Assembly: GCA_049889695.1 (NCBI GenBank)
Contig: JBMHCX010000016.1
Span: 35,522 to 99,521 of the forward strand
DNA: 64,000 nt
From: WTJH01 sp049889695
Lineage (GTDB): Bacteria > Bacteroidota > Bacteroidia > Flavobacteriales > Flavobacteriaceae
Direction of reading: 5' to 3'
The position numbers and the translations under genes were made by a program. Below the pieces are notes generated by a model. It made no database searches. It had not been told where the DNA came from and worked only from the letters and a program-made list of their open reading frames with translations. Shown piece after piece: positions 17,101 to 25,317 of the stretch. Numbering within the stretch: the stretch's first letter is position 1; each line of letters opens with the position of its first letter.

Positions 17101-19576
17101 AATTTTCACGAGCCTAGGGATTCTTTTTTTAACACTCGCTGTTTATCAGTTGCAAGCACAAACACTGATTGTTCGAAATGCCCAAACACAGGAAAAACTC
17201 AATCAAGTAGCCGTATTCTCGGCCGACCTTCTTCACTACAATACAACAGATTCCTTGGGAGTTGCATCACTGGAAGGATTTAGTACCAAACAATGGATTC
17301 AGTTGCAATTACTGGGTTTTGAAGATCAGCATTTCTATTGGGAGGGAGAGTCTTTGGTGGAAATGTATTTAGAACCCCAGATAGAGAATTTGGAAGAAGT
17401 TATCTTATCGGTCGCTCGTTCAGCAAACAAACGTGCATCCTTAGCTGAAAAGGTAAGCGTGATTCGCGCAGATAAGATCCAAAAAAACCGAACAGAAACG
17501 GCTGCTGAATTGTTACAGTCTGCCGGTGGGGTGAGGATTCAAAAAAGTCAGGGGGGAGGGGGGTCGCCAGTGATCCGCGGATTTGAAGCCAATAGAATCT
17601 TATTGGTCGTCGATGGAGTACGGATGAATAATGCCATCTATCGTTCCGGGCATTTACAAAACGCTATTACCATAGACCCACATATTTTAGATCGAATTGA
17701 AGTTGTATACGGGTCCTCTTCTGTCGGATACGGATCAGATGCCCTAGGAGGAGTGGTTCATTATTACACCAAAAGTCCAAAGATTGGAATGGATAAGGCT
17801 GTTCAATCGCATTTTAGTACCAGCTATAACACTGCCAACACTGCATGGGTACAAAATGTTGCTGTTGAAACCTCCGATGCGCGATGGGGAACATACACTT
17901 CTTTGAGTTATTCGAGTTTTGGAGATATACGAATGGGGAAAAACCGTTTTCACGACTATGAGGATTGGGGTAAAAACTTTTTGTACTCCGAAAATACAGC
18001 GACCGACTACCGAACAGTTCCAACGGTTAATACCGACCCAAGCCTGCAAAAAAACACGAGCTACAGTCAATGGGATCTCTTTCATAAAATCGTATACCAA
18101 CAATCGGAAAGCATACAATGGGGCCTGAATTTACAGTTTTCTCGTTCTTCTGATATCGACCGTTACGATAAACTCAGCGAATACAATGGGGACAGTTTAA
18201 AGTTTAGTGAATGGTACTATGGCCCTCAAATTCGTTTGTTATTGGCTCCCCGAACTGAATTCTTCCCTCAAAAACGATGGATGGATCGCGGAAAAGTTAT
18301 TCTTGCGTATCAATATGTCGAGGAATCGCGCAATAGTCGAAGGTTTACAAGCCTCAACCGTAAATCGCAGGAGGAAACAGTGAATGTTTGGAGTTTAAAT
18401 GCCGATTTTGACACCAAAAAGATCAACAAGCAAAAGTGGTCTTATGGGACAGAGCTTTTATACAATCAGATTCAATCGATTGCCTATCAACGCGAATTAG
18501 GTGTGAGAAATAATCGTGTAGAAAGCTTAGGATTAAGATTGCCCGTTCCGACCCGTTACCCCTCAGATGGCTCCACCTATGGTAGTTTTGCCGTTTATTT
18601 GAATTGGATTTATGAGTTATCGGAAAAAATCACCTTAAACGTAGGGTCTCGATTTACCCTGACGAGCATTGATGCAAATTGGACTGAAACCGCATTAATT
18701 AATGCTTCTTTTACCAATGTTCATCTTCAATCTGAAGCCCTGACCAATACGGTAGGCCTCAGTTATCGCCCCACCCAACGATGGCAATGGAATACCTTGT
18801 TGTCCAATGGGTTCAGAAGCCCCAATATAGACGATATTGGGAAGATTCGCGAAAGTAATGGACAGCTAATTGTCCCCAATGACTTTCTGAAACCCGAATA
18901 CGCCTATACAGCAGAAACTTCTTTGCGCTTTAACAGTACTAATCGTGAGTTTTATGGTGGGATTAACACTTATGCCACTCTTGTTTCACAGCATATTGTT
19001 CGATCGGATTACACGATTTTTTCGGATACTTCTACCGAGGATGTTAACACTATCCTATACAATGGGGAGGAGGTCAGAACTATCGCAAATAAAAACTTTG
19101 GTAATCGCTGGATATATGGGGGCTCTTTAGATTTACGCTGGAACATAAAAGAGTATTGGAAAACACAATTAAGTCTGACCTACACTGCGGCCGATGAAAA
19201 TATGCAGTATGGCCCTATGCCTTCGATATCCCCCTTCTTTGGTTTTTGGGAAATGAGCTATCAAATCAATGATTTTAGTACTGCCCTTAGAGTGGATTTT
19301 TCTGATGCAAAAGCTCCTGACCAATATAGCTTTGGAGGAGAAGATGGCCTAGAGGAAACACCAATCATTCGCCCAACTGCTGAAGTAGTTACCGATCGGT
19401 ATGCCGGAATGCCTGCTTGGTCGGACTGGAGTTTAGTGGGGCGCTACAGTCCCTCCGACACCTGGCAACTACACTTTGGCATCACAAATATTCTGGATGC
19501 ACACTATCGGACGTTTGCATCTGGAATATCTGCTCCAGGGAGAAGTCTTCGGCTGGGAATCGATCTCAATTTTTAA
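17084..19576 (+). CDS. TonB-dependent receptor, haem/haemoglobin-transferrin receptor type
   Basis: Outer-membrane receptor of 830 residues. It has a signal peptide (1-25, ending LQAQ), a carboxypeptidase-like regulatory domain that is short and diverged (about 27-95), a TonB-box-like EEVILSVAR, a plug (KVSVIRADKIQKNRTETAAELLQ onward, IRGFEANRILLVVDGVRMNN at about 163-182, YGSSSVGYGSDALGGVV at about 207-223), and a 22-strand-type barrel ending LGIDLNF. The plug and the NNAIYRSGHLQN block match haemoglobin/transferrin/lactoferrin-type receptors, so haem or iron uptake is likely. Its start overlaps recO by 17 bases, which suggests translational coupling. Confidence 0.9.
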   Translation: MGFFNKIFTSLGILFLTLAVYQLQAQTLIVRNAQTQEKLNQVAVFSADLLHYNTTDSLGVASLEGFSTKQWIQLQLLGFEDQHFYWEGESLVEMYLEPQIENLEEVILSVARSANKRASLAEKVSVIRADKIQKNRTETAAELLQSAGGVRIQKSQGGGGSPVIRGFEANRILLVVDGVRMNNAIYRSGHLQNAITIDPHILDRIEVVYGSSSVGYGSDALGGVVHYYTKSPKIGMDKAVQSHFSTSYNTANTAWVQNVAVETSDARWGTYTSLSYSSFGDIRMGKNRFHDYEDWGKNFLYSENTATDYRTVPTVNTDPSLQKNTSYSQWDLFHKIVYQQSESIQWGLNLQFSRSSDIDRYDKLSEYNGDSLKFSEWYYGPQIRLLLAPRTEFFPQKRWMDRGKVILAYQYVEESRNSRRFTSLNRKSQEETVNVWSLNADFDTKKINKQKWSYGTELLYNQIQSIAYQRELGVRNNRVESLGLRLPVPTRYPSDGSTYGSFAVYLNWIYELSEKITLNVGSRFTLTSIDANWTETALINASFTNVHLQSEALTNTVGLSYRPTQRWQWNTLLSNGFRSPNIDDIGKIRESNGQLIVPNDFLKPEYAYTAETSLRFNSTNREFYGGINTYATLVSQHIVRSDYTIFSDTSTEDVNTILYNGEEVRTIANKNFGNRWIYGGSLDLRWNIKEYWKTQLSLTYTAADENMQYGPMPSISPFFGFWEMSYQINDFSTALRVDFSDAKAPDQYSFGGEDGLEETPIIRPTAEVVTDRYAGMPAWSDWSLVGRYSPSDTWQLHFGITNILDAHYRTFASGISAPGRSLRLGIDLNF

Positions 19577-19629
19577 ATAAAAAATAAGGTCAAATTCCTT
19601 AATTTCGCAGCACTTAACAAATTGCTTTC

Positions 19630-22600
19630 ATGGCCTTTAAGGAATATAAACATTTGAATCTCCCTCAGATTGCTCAGGAGGTCCAACAGTTTTGGGAAGA
19701 AGAAGAAATCTTTAACCGTAGCATATCGGAACGGGAAGGTGCTCCCGCATATGTGTTTTTTGAAGGACCCCCTTCTGCCAACGGAATGCCGGGGATTCAC
19801 CATGTCATGGCTCGAACCATAAAAGATTTGTTTTGTCGATACAAAACCCAAAAGGGCTATCAGGTAAAGAGAAAAGCAGGGTGGGATACCCATGGCCTTC
19901 CCGTAGAGTTGGGGGTTGAGAAAGAGTTAGGAATTAGCAAAGAAGATATTGGTTCTAAAATATCGGTTGAGGAGTATAGCGAGGCGTGTAAAAAAGCTGT
20001 TATGCGCTACACAGACGTCTGGAACAACCTAACTCACCAAATGGGGTATTGGGTGGATACGGACAACCCTTACGTTACCTACACACCAAAATACATGGAA
20101 TCTGTGTGGTGGTTACTACAACAGATCTATCAAAAAGGACTCTTGTATAAAGGCTATACTATTCAGCCTTATTCCCCTATGGCCGGGACCGGATTGAGCT
20201 CACACGAACTCAACCAGCCAGGGACCTATCAGGATGTAAGTGACACGACTGTCACAGCGCAGTTCAAGCTCCATCCGGCCAGTCTTCCGGAAGCTTGGAA
20301 AAGCGATATCCCTCTTTTTGCTTTGGCTTGGACAACAACGCCATGGACCCTTCCTTCCAATACAGCACTTACAGTTGGCCCTAAGATCGACTATGTCATA
20401 GTTCAGACCTATAACCAATACACCCATGCGCCCATTCATGTGATTTTGGCGCAGAAATTAATCTCGAAACAATTTGCTAAAAAATATGTCGAGGTTGCTA
20501 CTCCGTCTGCGCTTGAAGACTACACAGCAGGAGATAAAAAAATACCTTATTGTGTTCTTACCCAAGCTAAAGGAGCCGAACTGATCGGAATTCAATACGA
20601 ACAGCTATGGGAGGAATCGCCACTCCCTTTGGAGAATCCAGAAAATGCATTTCGAATTATTGGTGGGGATTTTGTGACGACTGAAGATGGAACTGGGATT
20701 GTACATACTGCCCCTACTTTTGGTGCCGATGATGCTAAAGTTGCTGCAGAAGCAACTCCTCCTGTTCCTCCCCTCTTGGTTAAAGATGAACATGGAAATC
20801 AGGTACCACTGGTCGACCTCAAAGGAAGATTTCGCCCGGAGGTAGGAAACTTGGGTGGTCGATTTGTAAAAAACGAATACTACCCAGAAGGACAAGCTCC
20901 TGAAAAGTCTGTGGATGTTGAAATAGCAATACTGCTCAAAACACAGAACCGAGCATTTAAAGTCGAAAAGTATGTTCACGCCTATCCTAATTGTTGGCGG
21001 ACAGATAAGCCTATATTGTATTATCCCCTCGATTCCTGGTTTATTAAAGCGACTGCTGTTCGTTCGCGAATGGTGGACCTCAATCAGCAAATTCATTGGA
21101 AGCCTCAATCGACAGGGGAAGGACGATTTGGGAACTGGTTGTCCAATGCAAACGATTGGAACTTATCCAGGTCCCGCTTCTGGGGGATTCCACTCCCTAT
21201 TTGGAGAAGTGAAGACGGTAGTGTAGAACGGATGATTGGCTCTGTGGCTGAACTTAAAGAAGCCATACAAGAAGCAATAGCCGCAAATCTGATGGAAGAA
21301 GATCCTTACCCTGACTTTGTCCTTGGGGATATGAGCGATGCTAATTATGCGCATATAGATCTGCACAAACATATTGTGGACAAGATTGTTCTTGTCGGAC
21401 CAAAGGGGGAACCGCTATACAGAGAACCTGACCTGATCGATGTTTGGTTTGATTCGGGAGCAATGCCCTACGCCCAATGGCACTACCCTTTTGAAAATAA
21501 GGAAATGATCGATGCCAACAAGGCCTTCCCAGCTGATTATATCGCTGAAGGAGTCGACCAGACTAGAGGGTGGTTCTATACCCTACACGCAATTGCGACT
21601 TTAGTTTTCGATGATTTGGCCTACAAAAATGTAGTCTCTAATGGTTTAGTGTTAGACAAAACAGGGCAAAAAATGTCGAAGCGGTTAGGGAATGCAATTG
21701 ACCCTTTTGAAACCTTAGCTACACATGGCCCTGACGCCACGCGCTGGTATATGATTGCCAACGCAAACCCATGGGACAACCTTAAATTTGATCTTGAAGG
21801 GATTGTAGAAACAAAACGAAAATTTTTCGGAACGCTCTACAATACGTATTCATTTTTTGCTTTATACGCCAATATCGATGGCTTTGATTTTAAAGCCCCG
21901 CAGATACCTCTAGCCGACCGTGTAGAGCTCGACCAATGGATTCTTTCAGAGCTACATTCATTGATGGCTCAGGTAGACGAAGATTTCAAGGCCTATGAGC
22001 CGACTCGAGCGGCCCGAGCGATTTCAGATTTTGTCCAAGAAAAATTGAGTAATTGGTATGTCCGATTGTCCAGAAGGCGTTTTTGGAAAGGCAGCTATGG
22101 ACCCGATAAAATTGCAGCTTACCAAACCCTGCACACTTGCTTAACGACTGTTGCTCAACTCATGGCTCCCATTGCACCATTTTTCGCGGAAAGACTTTAC
22201 AGGGACCTCATGAAACTAGAGCACACCAATGCCTCAGTGCATATCACTTCATTCCCGACATCAGAAAAGGACTACATTCAGCCTGCTCTGGAAAAGCGAA
22301 TCAATAAAGCACGCTTGCTTACTTCTCTAGCACTTTCTATCCGTAAAAAAGAAAAAATCAAAGTAAGACAGCCATTACAGAAGATGTTAGTCCCCGTTAC
22401 GGGAGCTGCTGAATTGGCTGAAATGCAACGTATCGCCGATCAACTCAAGTCTGAAATTAATGTAAAAGAGATCGAATTTTTAGACGATCAAAACGATTTG
22501 CTCGTCAAAGAAATCAAGCCAAACTTCAAACGCCTTGGCCCTCGATTTGGAAAGCAAATGAAAGCCATATCACAAGCGATACAAGGCTTATCTCAAGCGC

Positions 22601-23025
22601 AAATTGACGTGTTGGAAAAAGAAAAGACCCTAGAAATTACCTTGGAAGGGGCTCCCATTCAATTGGAAAGAGATGATGTTGAAATTGGGTTTAAAGACAT
22701 CGAGGGATGGGCCGTAGCACAGGGATCTGGAACTACTGTAGCTTTAGATCTACAGTTAAATCAGTTGTTAATTCAAGAAGGGATCGCACGAGAATTTATT
22801 AATAGAGTTCAAAATCATCGGAAAGATTTAGGCTTGGATGTCGTGGATAAAATCCAGGTCACATTTAGCAGCCATCCAGACCTAGACACCGCCGTATTTG
22901 AAAATATCACGTATATTAAGCAAGAAATTCTTGCGGAAGATATTCGTTTGCAAGAAAATTCAGAGGAGGGATTACCTCTTGAATTTGATACCATAAAATC
23001 TGTTGTAGAAATTAAAAAACTATAA
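19630..23025 (+). CDS. ileS: Isoleucine-tRNA ligase
   Basis: Class I aminoacyl-tRNA synthetase of 1131 residues, the long form. The HIGH-like signature appears as GMPGIHHVMA (52-61), the KMSKS motif as KMSKRLGN near 680, and between them lies the CP1 editing domain (TTPWTLPSNTALTV near 237-250). The C-terminal part carries the anticodon-binding helices and a tail that has no zinc-cysteine cluster. The length and the HHVMA variant fit the eukaryote-like IleS2 group found in Bacteroidota, a group sometimes linked to mupirocin tolerance; no phenotype can be claimed here. A near-match -7 box (TAATTTCG) lies just upstream. The DksA-like gene starts 2 bases after the stop. Confidence 0.97.
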   Translation: MAFKEYKHLNLPQIAQEVQQFWEEEEIFNRSISEREGAPAYVFFEGPPSANGMPGIHHVMARTIKDLFCRYKTQKGYQVKRKAGWDTHGLPVELGVEKELGISKEDIGSKISVEEYSEACKKAVMRYTDVWNNLTHQMGYWVDTDNPYVTYTPKYMESVWWLLQQIYQKGLLYKGYTIQPYSPMAGTGLSSHELNQPGTYQDVSDTTVTAQFKLHPASLPEAWKSDIPLFALAWTTTPWTLPSNTALTVGPKIDYVIVQTYNQYTHAPIHVILAQKLISKQFAKKYVEVATPSALEDYTAGDKKIPYCVLTQAKGAELIGIQYEQLWEESPLPLENPENAFRIIGGDFVTTEDGTGIVHTAPTFGADDAKVAAEATPPVPPLLVKDEHGNQVPLVDLKGRFRPEVGNLGGRFVKNEYYPEGQAPEKSVDVEIAILLKTQNRAFKVEKYVHAYPNCWRTDKPILYYPLDSWFIKATAVRSRMVDLNQQIHWKPQSTGEGRFGNWLSNANDWNLSRSRFWGIPLPIWRSEDGSVERMIGSVAELKEAIQEAIAANLMEEDPYPDFVLGDMSDANYAHIDLHKHIVDKIVLVGPKGEPLYREPDLIDVWFDSGAMPYAQWHYPFENKEMIDANKAFPADYIAEGVDQTRGWFYTLHAIATLVFDDLAYKNVVSNGLVLDKTGQKMSKRLGNAIDPFETLATHGPDATRWYMIANANPWDNLKFDLEGIVETKRKFFGTLYNTYSFFALYANIDGFDFKAPQIPLADRVELDQWILSELHSLMAQVDEDFKAYEPTRAARAISDFVQEKLSNWYVRLSRRRFWKGSYGPDKIAAYQTLHTCLTTVAQLMAPIAPFFAERLYRDLMKLEHTNASVHITSFPTSEKDYIQPALEKRINKARLLTSLALSIRKKEKIKVRQPLQKMLVPVTGAAELAEMQRIADQLKSEINVKEIEFLDDQNDLLVKEIKPNFKRLGPRFGKQMKAISQAIQGLSQAQIDVLEKEKTLEITLEGAPIQLERDDVEIGFKDIEGWAVAQGSGTTVALDLQLNQLLIQEGIAREFINRVQNHRKDLGLDVVDKIQVTFSSHPDLDTAVFENITYIKQEILAEDIRLQENSEEGLPLEFDTIKSVVEIKKL

Positions 23026-23027
23026 CC

Positions 23028-23411
23028 ATGAGTACAGAACAAAAAAATCGATATTCCGATGCGGATTTGGAAGAGTTTCGCGTATTGATCGAAGATAAAA
23101 TTCTGAAAGCCAAAGCTGATTTAGATCTGCTCAAGAGTTCATACATGAACGATGGAAACAATGGGACGGATGACACTTCACCAACTTTTAAAGCATTTGA
23201 AGAAGGTTCCGAAACCATGTCTAAAGAGGCGAACACCCAACTCGCTTTGCGACAGGAGAAATTTATCAGAGACCTTAAAAATGCTCTTGTTCGTATAGAA
23301 AACAAAACCTATGGCATTTGTCGAGTAACGGGAAAATTGATCAATAAAAAACGCCTGTTTTTGGTGCCACATGCCACCTTAAGCATAGAGGCAAAAAATA
23401 TGCAGAAATAA
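23028..23411 (+). CDS. TraR/DksA family protein with degenerate zinc finger
   Basis: A 127-residue protein with an N-terminal coiled-coil hairpin (about 10-95, with NDGNNGTDDTSPTFK and a conserved RQEKFIRDLKNALVRIENKTYG) and a C-terminal DksA/TraR finger region. DksA relatives bind the secondary channel of RNA polymerase. Here the C4 zinc site has only one cysteine left (C98 in YGICRVTG); the second half reads VPHATLSIEAKN. The same form is widespread in flavobacteria next to ileS/lspA, so it is a stable variant and not a broken gene. The gene starts 2 bases after ileS and its TAA stop is overlapped by the next gene. Confidence 0.88.
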   Translation: MSTEQKNRYSDADLEEFRVLIEDKILKAKADLDLLKSSYMNDGNNGTDDTSPTFKAFEEGSETMSKEANTQLALRQEKFIRDLKNALVRIENKTYGICRVTGKLINKKRLFLVPHATLSIEAKNMQK

Positions 23412-24025
23412 TTCGGATTGTATTTCATTTATGCTTGCTCAGTAGTAGCTTGTGGGCACAATCCCTCCGCAATCAGACCCTTGAATGGGAAGGGAATTTT
23501 CTTTCCTTAAGTGCACCCTTCGCCGCCCAAATCCGAATTTATACCACTTTAGAACAGGACCAACTTCAACTGACTTACCTCGCCGAAGGGGAGTATCAGG
23601 ATCAGACCTCCCTAGCCATTCAATCCGATGAAACAGGCATTGTGTTAAAAGAAATACGTCTACCCACTTATTACAATCCTCAAGACAAATTAAGTGCGCA
23701 TAAAAGTATCGCTTCCCGCATAGAGCTGGGGCTTCCTTCTACAGCCCGCTTAGACCTCTATGCCACCAATGCTCTTCTGATAGTGGAAGGCCCACTAGCC
23801 AAAACGAATATTGCCCTTGAAAGTGGACGCTGCGAATTAAAGCGTTGGCGTTCAGATGCTCGTATTCAAACGCGCGATGCTTCTGTTTTTGTTTCTGGAA
23901 GGCGATTGGCGGTGGAAGGAAAGAGCCGAGAAGGAGAAATTCAAATAGAGCAGGAGACCGATCCTCAGGCGAAAGTTTGGATAGAAACGATCTCCGGAAA
24001 TATTCGGTACCAAAAGGAGCAATAA
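23411..24025 (+). CDS. Secreted beta-rich protein of unknown function (probable ATT start)
   Basis: The frame runs from upstream of 23411 to 24025 with no in-frame ATG or GTG; the first TTG (23435) would cut a signal peptide in half. Reading from ATT at 23411 gives fMet-RIVFHLCLLSSSLWAQ, a full Sec signal peptide, and the ATT shares its first base with the TAA stop of the DksA-like gene (TAATT instead of TAATG). I therefore place the start there (204 residues). The mature part is beta-rich and low in cysteine, with repeats of short strands (LDLYATNALLIVEG, TRDASVFVSGRRLAVEG) reminiscent of DUF4097-type adhesin-like beta-helices. No function can be named. It lies between the DksA-like gene and lspA. 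A sequencing or base error at the start codon is the alternative. Confidence 0.6.
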   Translation: MRIVFHLCLLSSSLWAQSLRNQTLEWEGNFLSLSAPFAAQIRIYTTLEQDQLQLTYLAEGEYQDQTSLAIQSDETGIVLKEIRLPTYYNPQDKLSAHKSIASRIELGLPSTARLDLYATNALLIVEGPLAKTNIALESGRCELKRWRSDARIQTRDASVFVSGRRLAVEGKSREGEIQIEQETDPQAKVWIETISGNIRYQKEQ

Positions 24026-24035
24026 TTATGTATTT

Positions 24036-24713
24036 TTGACTATCCGAATCAACAGCATCCCTGTGTTTAAAAAAGAGCTTGATACACCTAGAATTATCTT
24101 TTTATTCCTGACGGTCTTAACGATCGATCAGGCCTTGAAAATATACATCAAACTTCATTTTCCGCTCACCCTTTACGGGACGGACGCCATTGTTGACAGG
24201 GGCTTTTTTAAGCTGATGTTTGTGGAAAATAACGGGATGGCCATGGGGACTAAAATCAGTGATTTTCTTCCTTTTTTAAGCGAGCATCAAGGGAAGTTTT
24301 TACTGACATTTTTCCGACTTATTGCTATCAGTGCTCTGGGCTATTGGCTCAACCAAATTGTGAAGACGCCTAGTCCTAAGGGTCTTCGACTGGGACTCAC
24401 ATTAATCTTTGCTGGTGCCGTTGGAAATCTGATCGATTCTATTTTTTACGGACAGTTATTTTCTCACAGCTACAAGCAAATAGCGGAGTTTCTACCAGCT
24501 GAAGGAGGGTATGCTCCACTATTCTTTGGCCATGTAGTGGATATGTTTCAGTTTCCTTTGGTGCGTTGGGTCTGGCCAGAATGGGTTCCTTTTGTCGGCG
24601 GACAGCCCTATTTGTTTTTTCAATATATCTTCAATGTAGCTGATGCATCGATCAGTATTGGGGTTGGAATCCTCTTATGGTTTAATAAGCCTATATTTTC
24701 TAAACCTGCTTAA
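24036..24713 (+). CDS. lspA: Lipoprotein signal peptidase (signal peptidase II)
   Basis: Membrane aspartyl protease that cleaves prolipoproteins after lipid attachment. Four hydrophobic segments are visible. The catalytic aspartates lie in GNLIDSI (about residue 133) and FNVADASISIG (about 205), with MFVENNGMAMG as the conserved N-terminal block. At 225 residues it is longer than the 164-residue E. coli protein; the extra part is between the two catalytic blocks (LFSHSYKQIAEFLPAEGG and following), as usual in Bacteroidota. The start is uncertain: a TTG at 24036 or a GTG at 24063, both without ATG. A TATTTTTG box at 24031-24038 overlaps the TTG and would favour the GTG. The 3' end overlaps the convergent 5-FCL gene by 14 bases. 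Confidence 0.94.
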   Translation: MTIRINSIPVFKKELDTPRIIFLFLTVLTIDQALKIYIKLHFPLTLYGTDAIVDRGFFKLMFVENNGMAMGTKISDFLPFLSEHQGKFLLTFFRLIAISALGYWLNQIVKTPSPKGLRLGLTLIFAGAVGNLIDSIFYGQLFSHSYKQIAEFLPAEGGYAPLFFGHVVDMFQFPLVRWVWPEWVPFVGGQPYLFFQYIFNVADASISIGVGILLWFNKPIFSKPA

Positions 24714-25275
24714 ACTCCCAAATGTTTTGAGGAGTGACGGCATAGTGAAGTGGGATATCTGTACTTTCTATCGGACTAATTTTTTCAACAGGGTCAAAAA
24801 AGCTTAACCCTATACGAACAACATCTGCCTTGCATTCCGCTAAGAAAAGGTCGTAATAGCCTCCTCCATATCCGACCCGATTACCGAATTTGTCGAAGCC
24901 TAAAAGGGGGACAAATACGACATCCAACACAGAGGGGTTGAGTTGAATTCCATCCTGAGGCTCAGGGATTCCCCAGGGGTGCATGACAATTTTAGTCTGA
25001 TCGGTTAGCAAGTAGTGGGTCAGTTGGCGAGAGCCGCTAATCTTCGGACAAACAACGCTTTTATCTTTGCCTTGCAATAGGGTTAGTAAGGGCTCAGTAT
25101 CCACTTCTTTTTTCTTGCTACTGCTTAAAAAAAGATGAAAAGTAGATGCTTCCCAAATATTTAAAGAAGCGACCTGATTGGCAATATCGATACTCCACTG
25201 TTCAGCTTGTAGTGGGTCAAGCAAGCTTCGTTGGTTTAAAAAATGAGCTCTAGCAGTCGATTTAGTGAAGTGCAT
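24700..25275 (-). CDS. 5-formyltetrahydrofolate cyclo-ligase
   Basis: ATP-dependent enzyme that converts 5-formyl-THF to 5,10-methenyl-THF. The 191 residues show the family N-terminus with basic residues (KSTARAHFLNQRSLL), a substrate-binding stretch VVCPKISGSRQLTHY (about 74-88), VFVPLLGFDKFGNRVGYGGGYYD (about 120-142, split here as VPLLGFD and NRVGYGGGYYD), and HYAVTPQNIW near the end. It is the only minus-strand gene between gdhA and pgi and overlaps lspA tail to tail by 14 bases. Confidence 0.93.
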   Translation of the reverse strand: MHFTKSTARAHFLNQRSLLDPLQAEQWSIDIANQVASLNIWEASTFHLFLSSSKKKEVDTEPLLTLLQGKDKSVVCPKISGSRQLTHYLLTDQTKIVMHPWGIPEPQDGIQLNPSVLDVVFVPLLGFDKFGNRVGYGGGYYDLFLAECKADVVRIGLSFFDPVEKISPIESTDIPLHYAVTPQNIWEFKQV

Positions 25276-25317
25276 CTACTGATTTTTAACACAAAGAAAA
25301 TGAATTAACTTCGTTGT

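Noticed and set aside
20605..21108. 167-codon minus-strand frame
   Set aside because: Lies wholly inside ileS on the other strand; the product has no domain and reflects the codon pattern of ileS.
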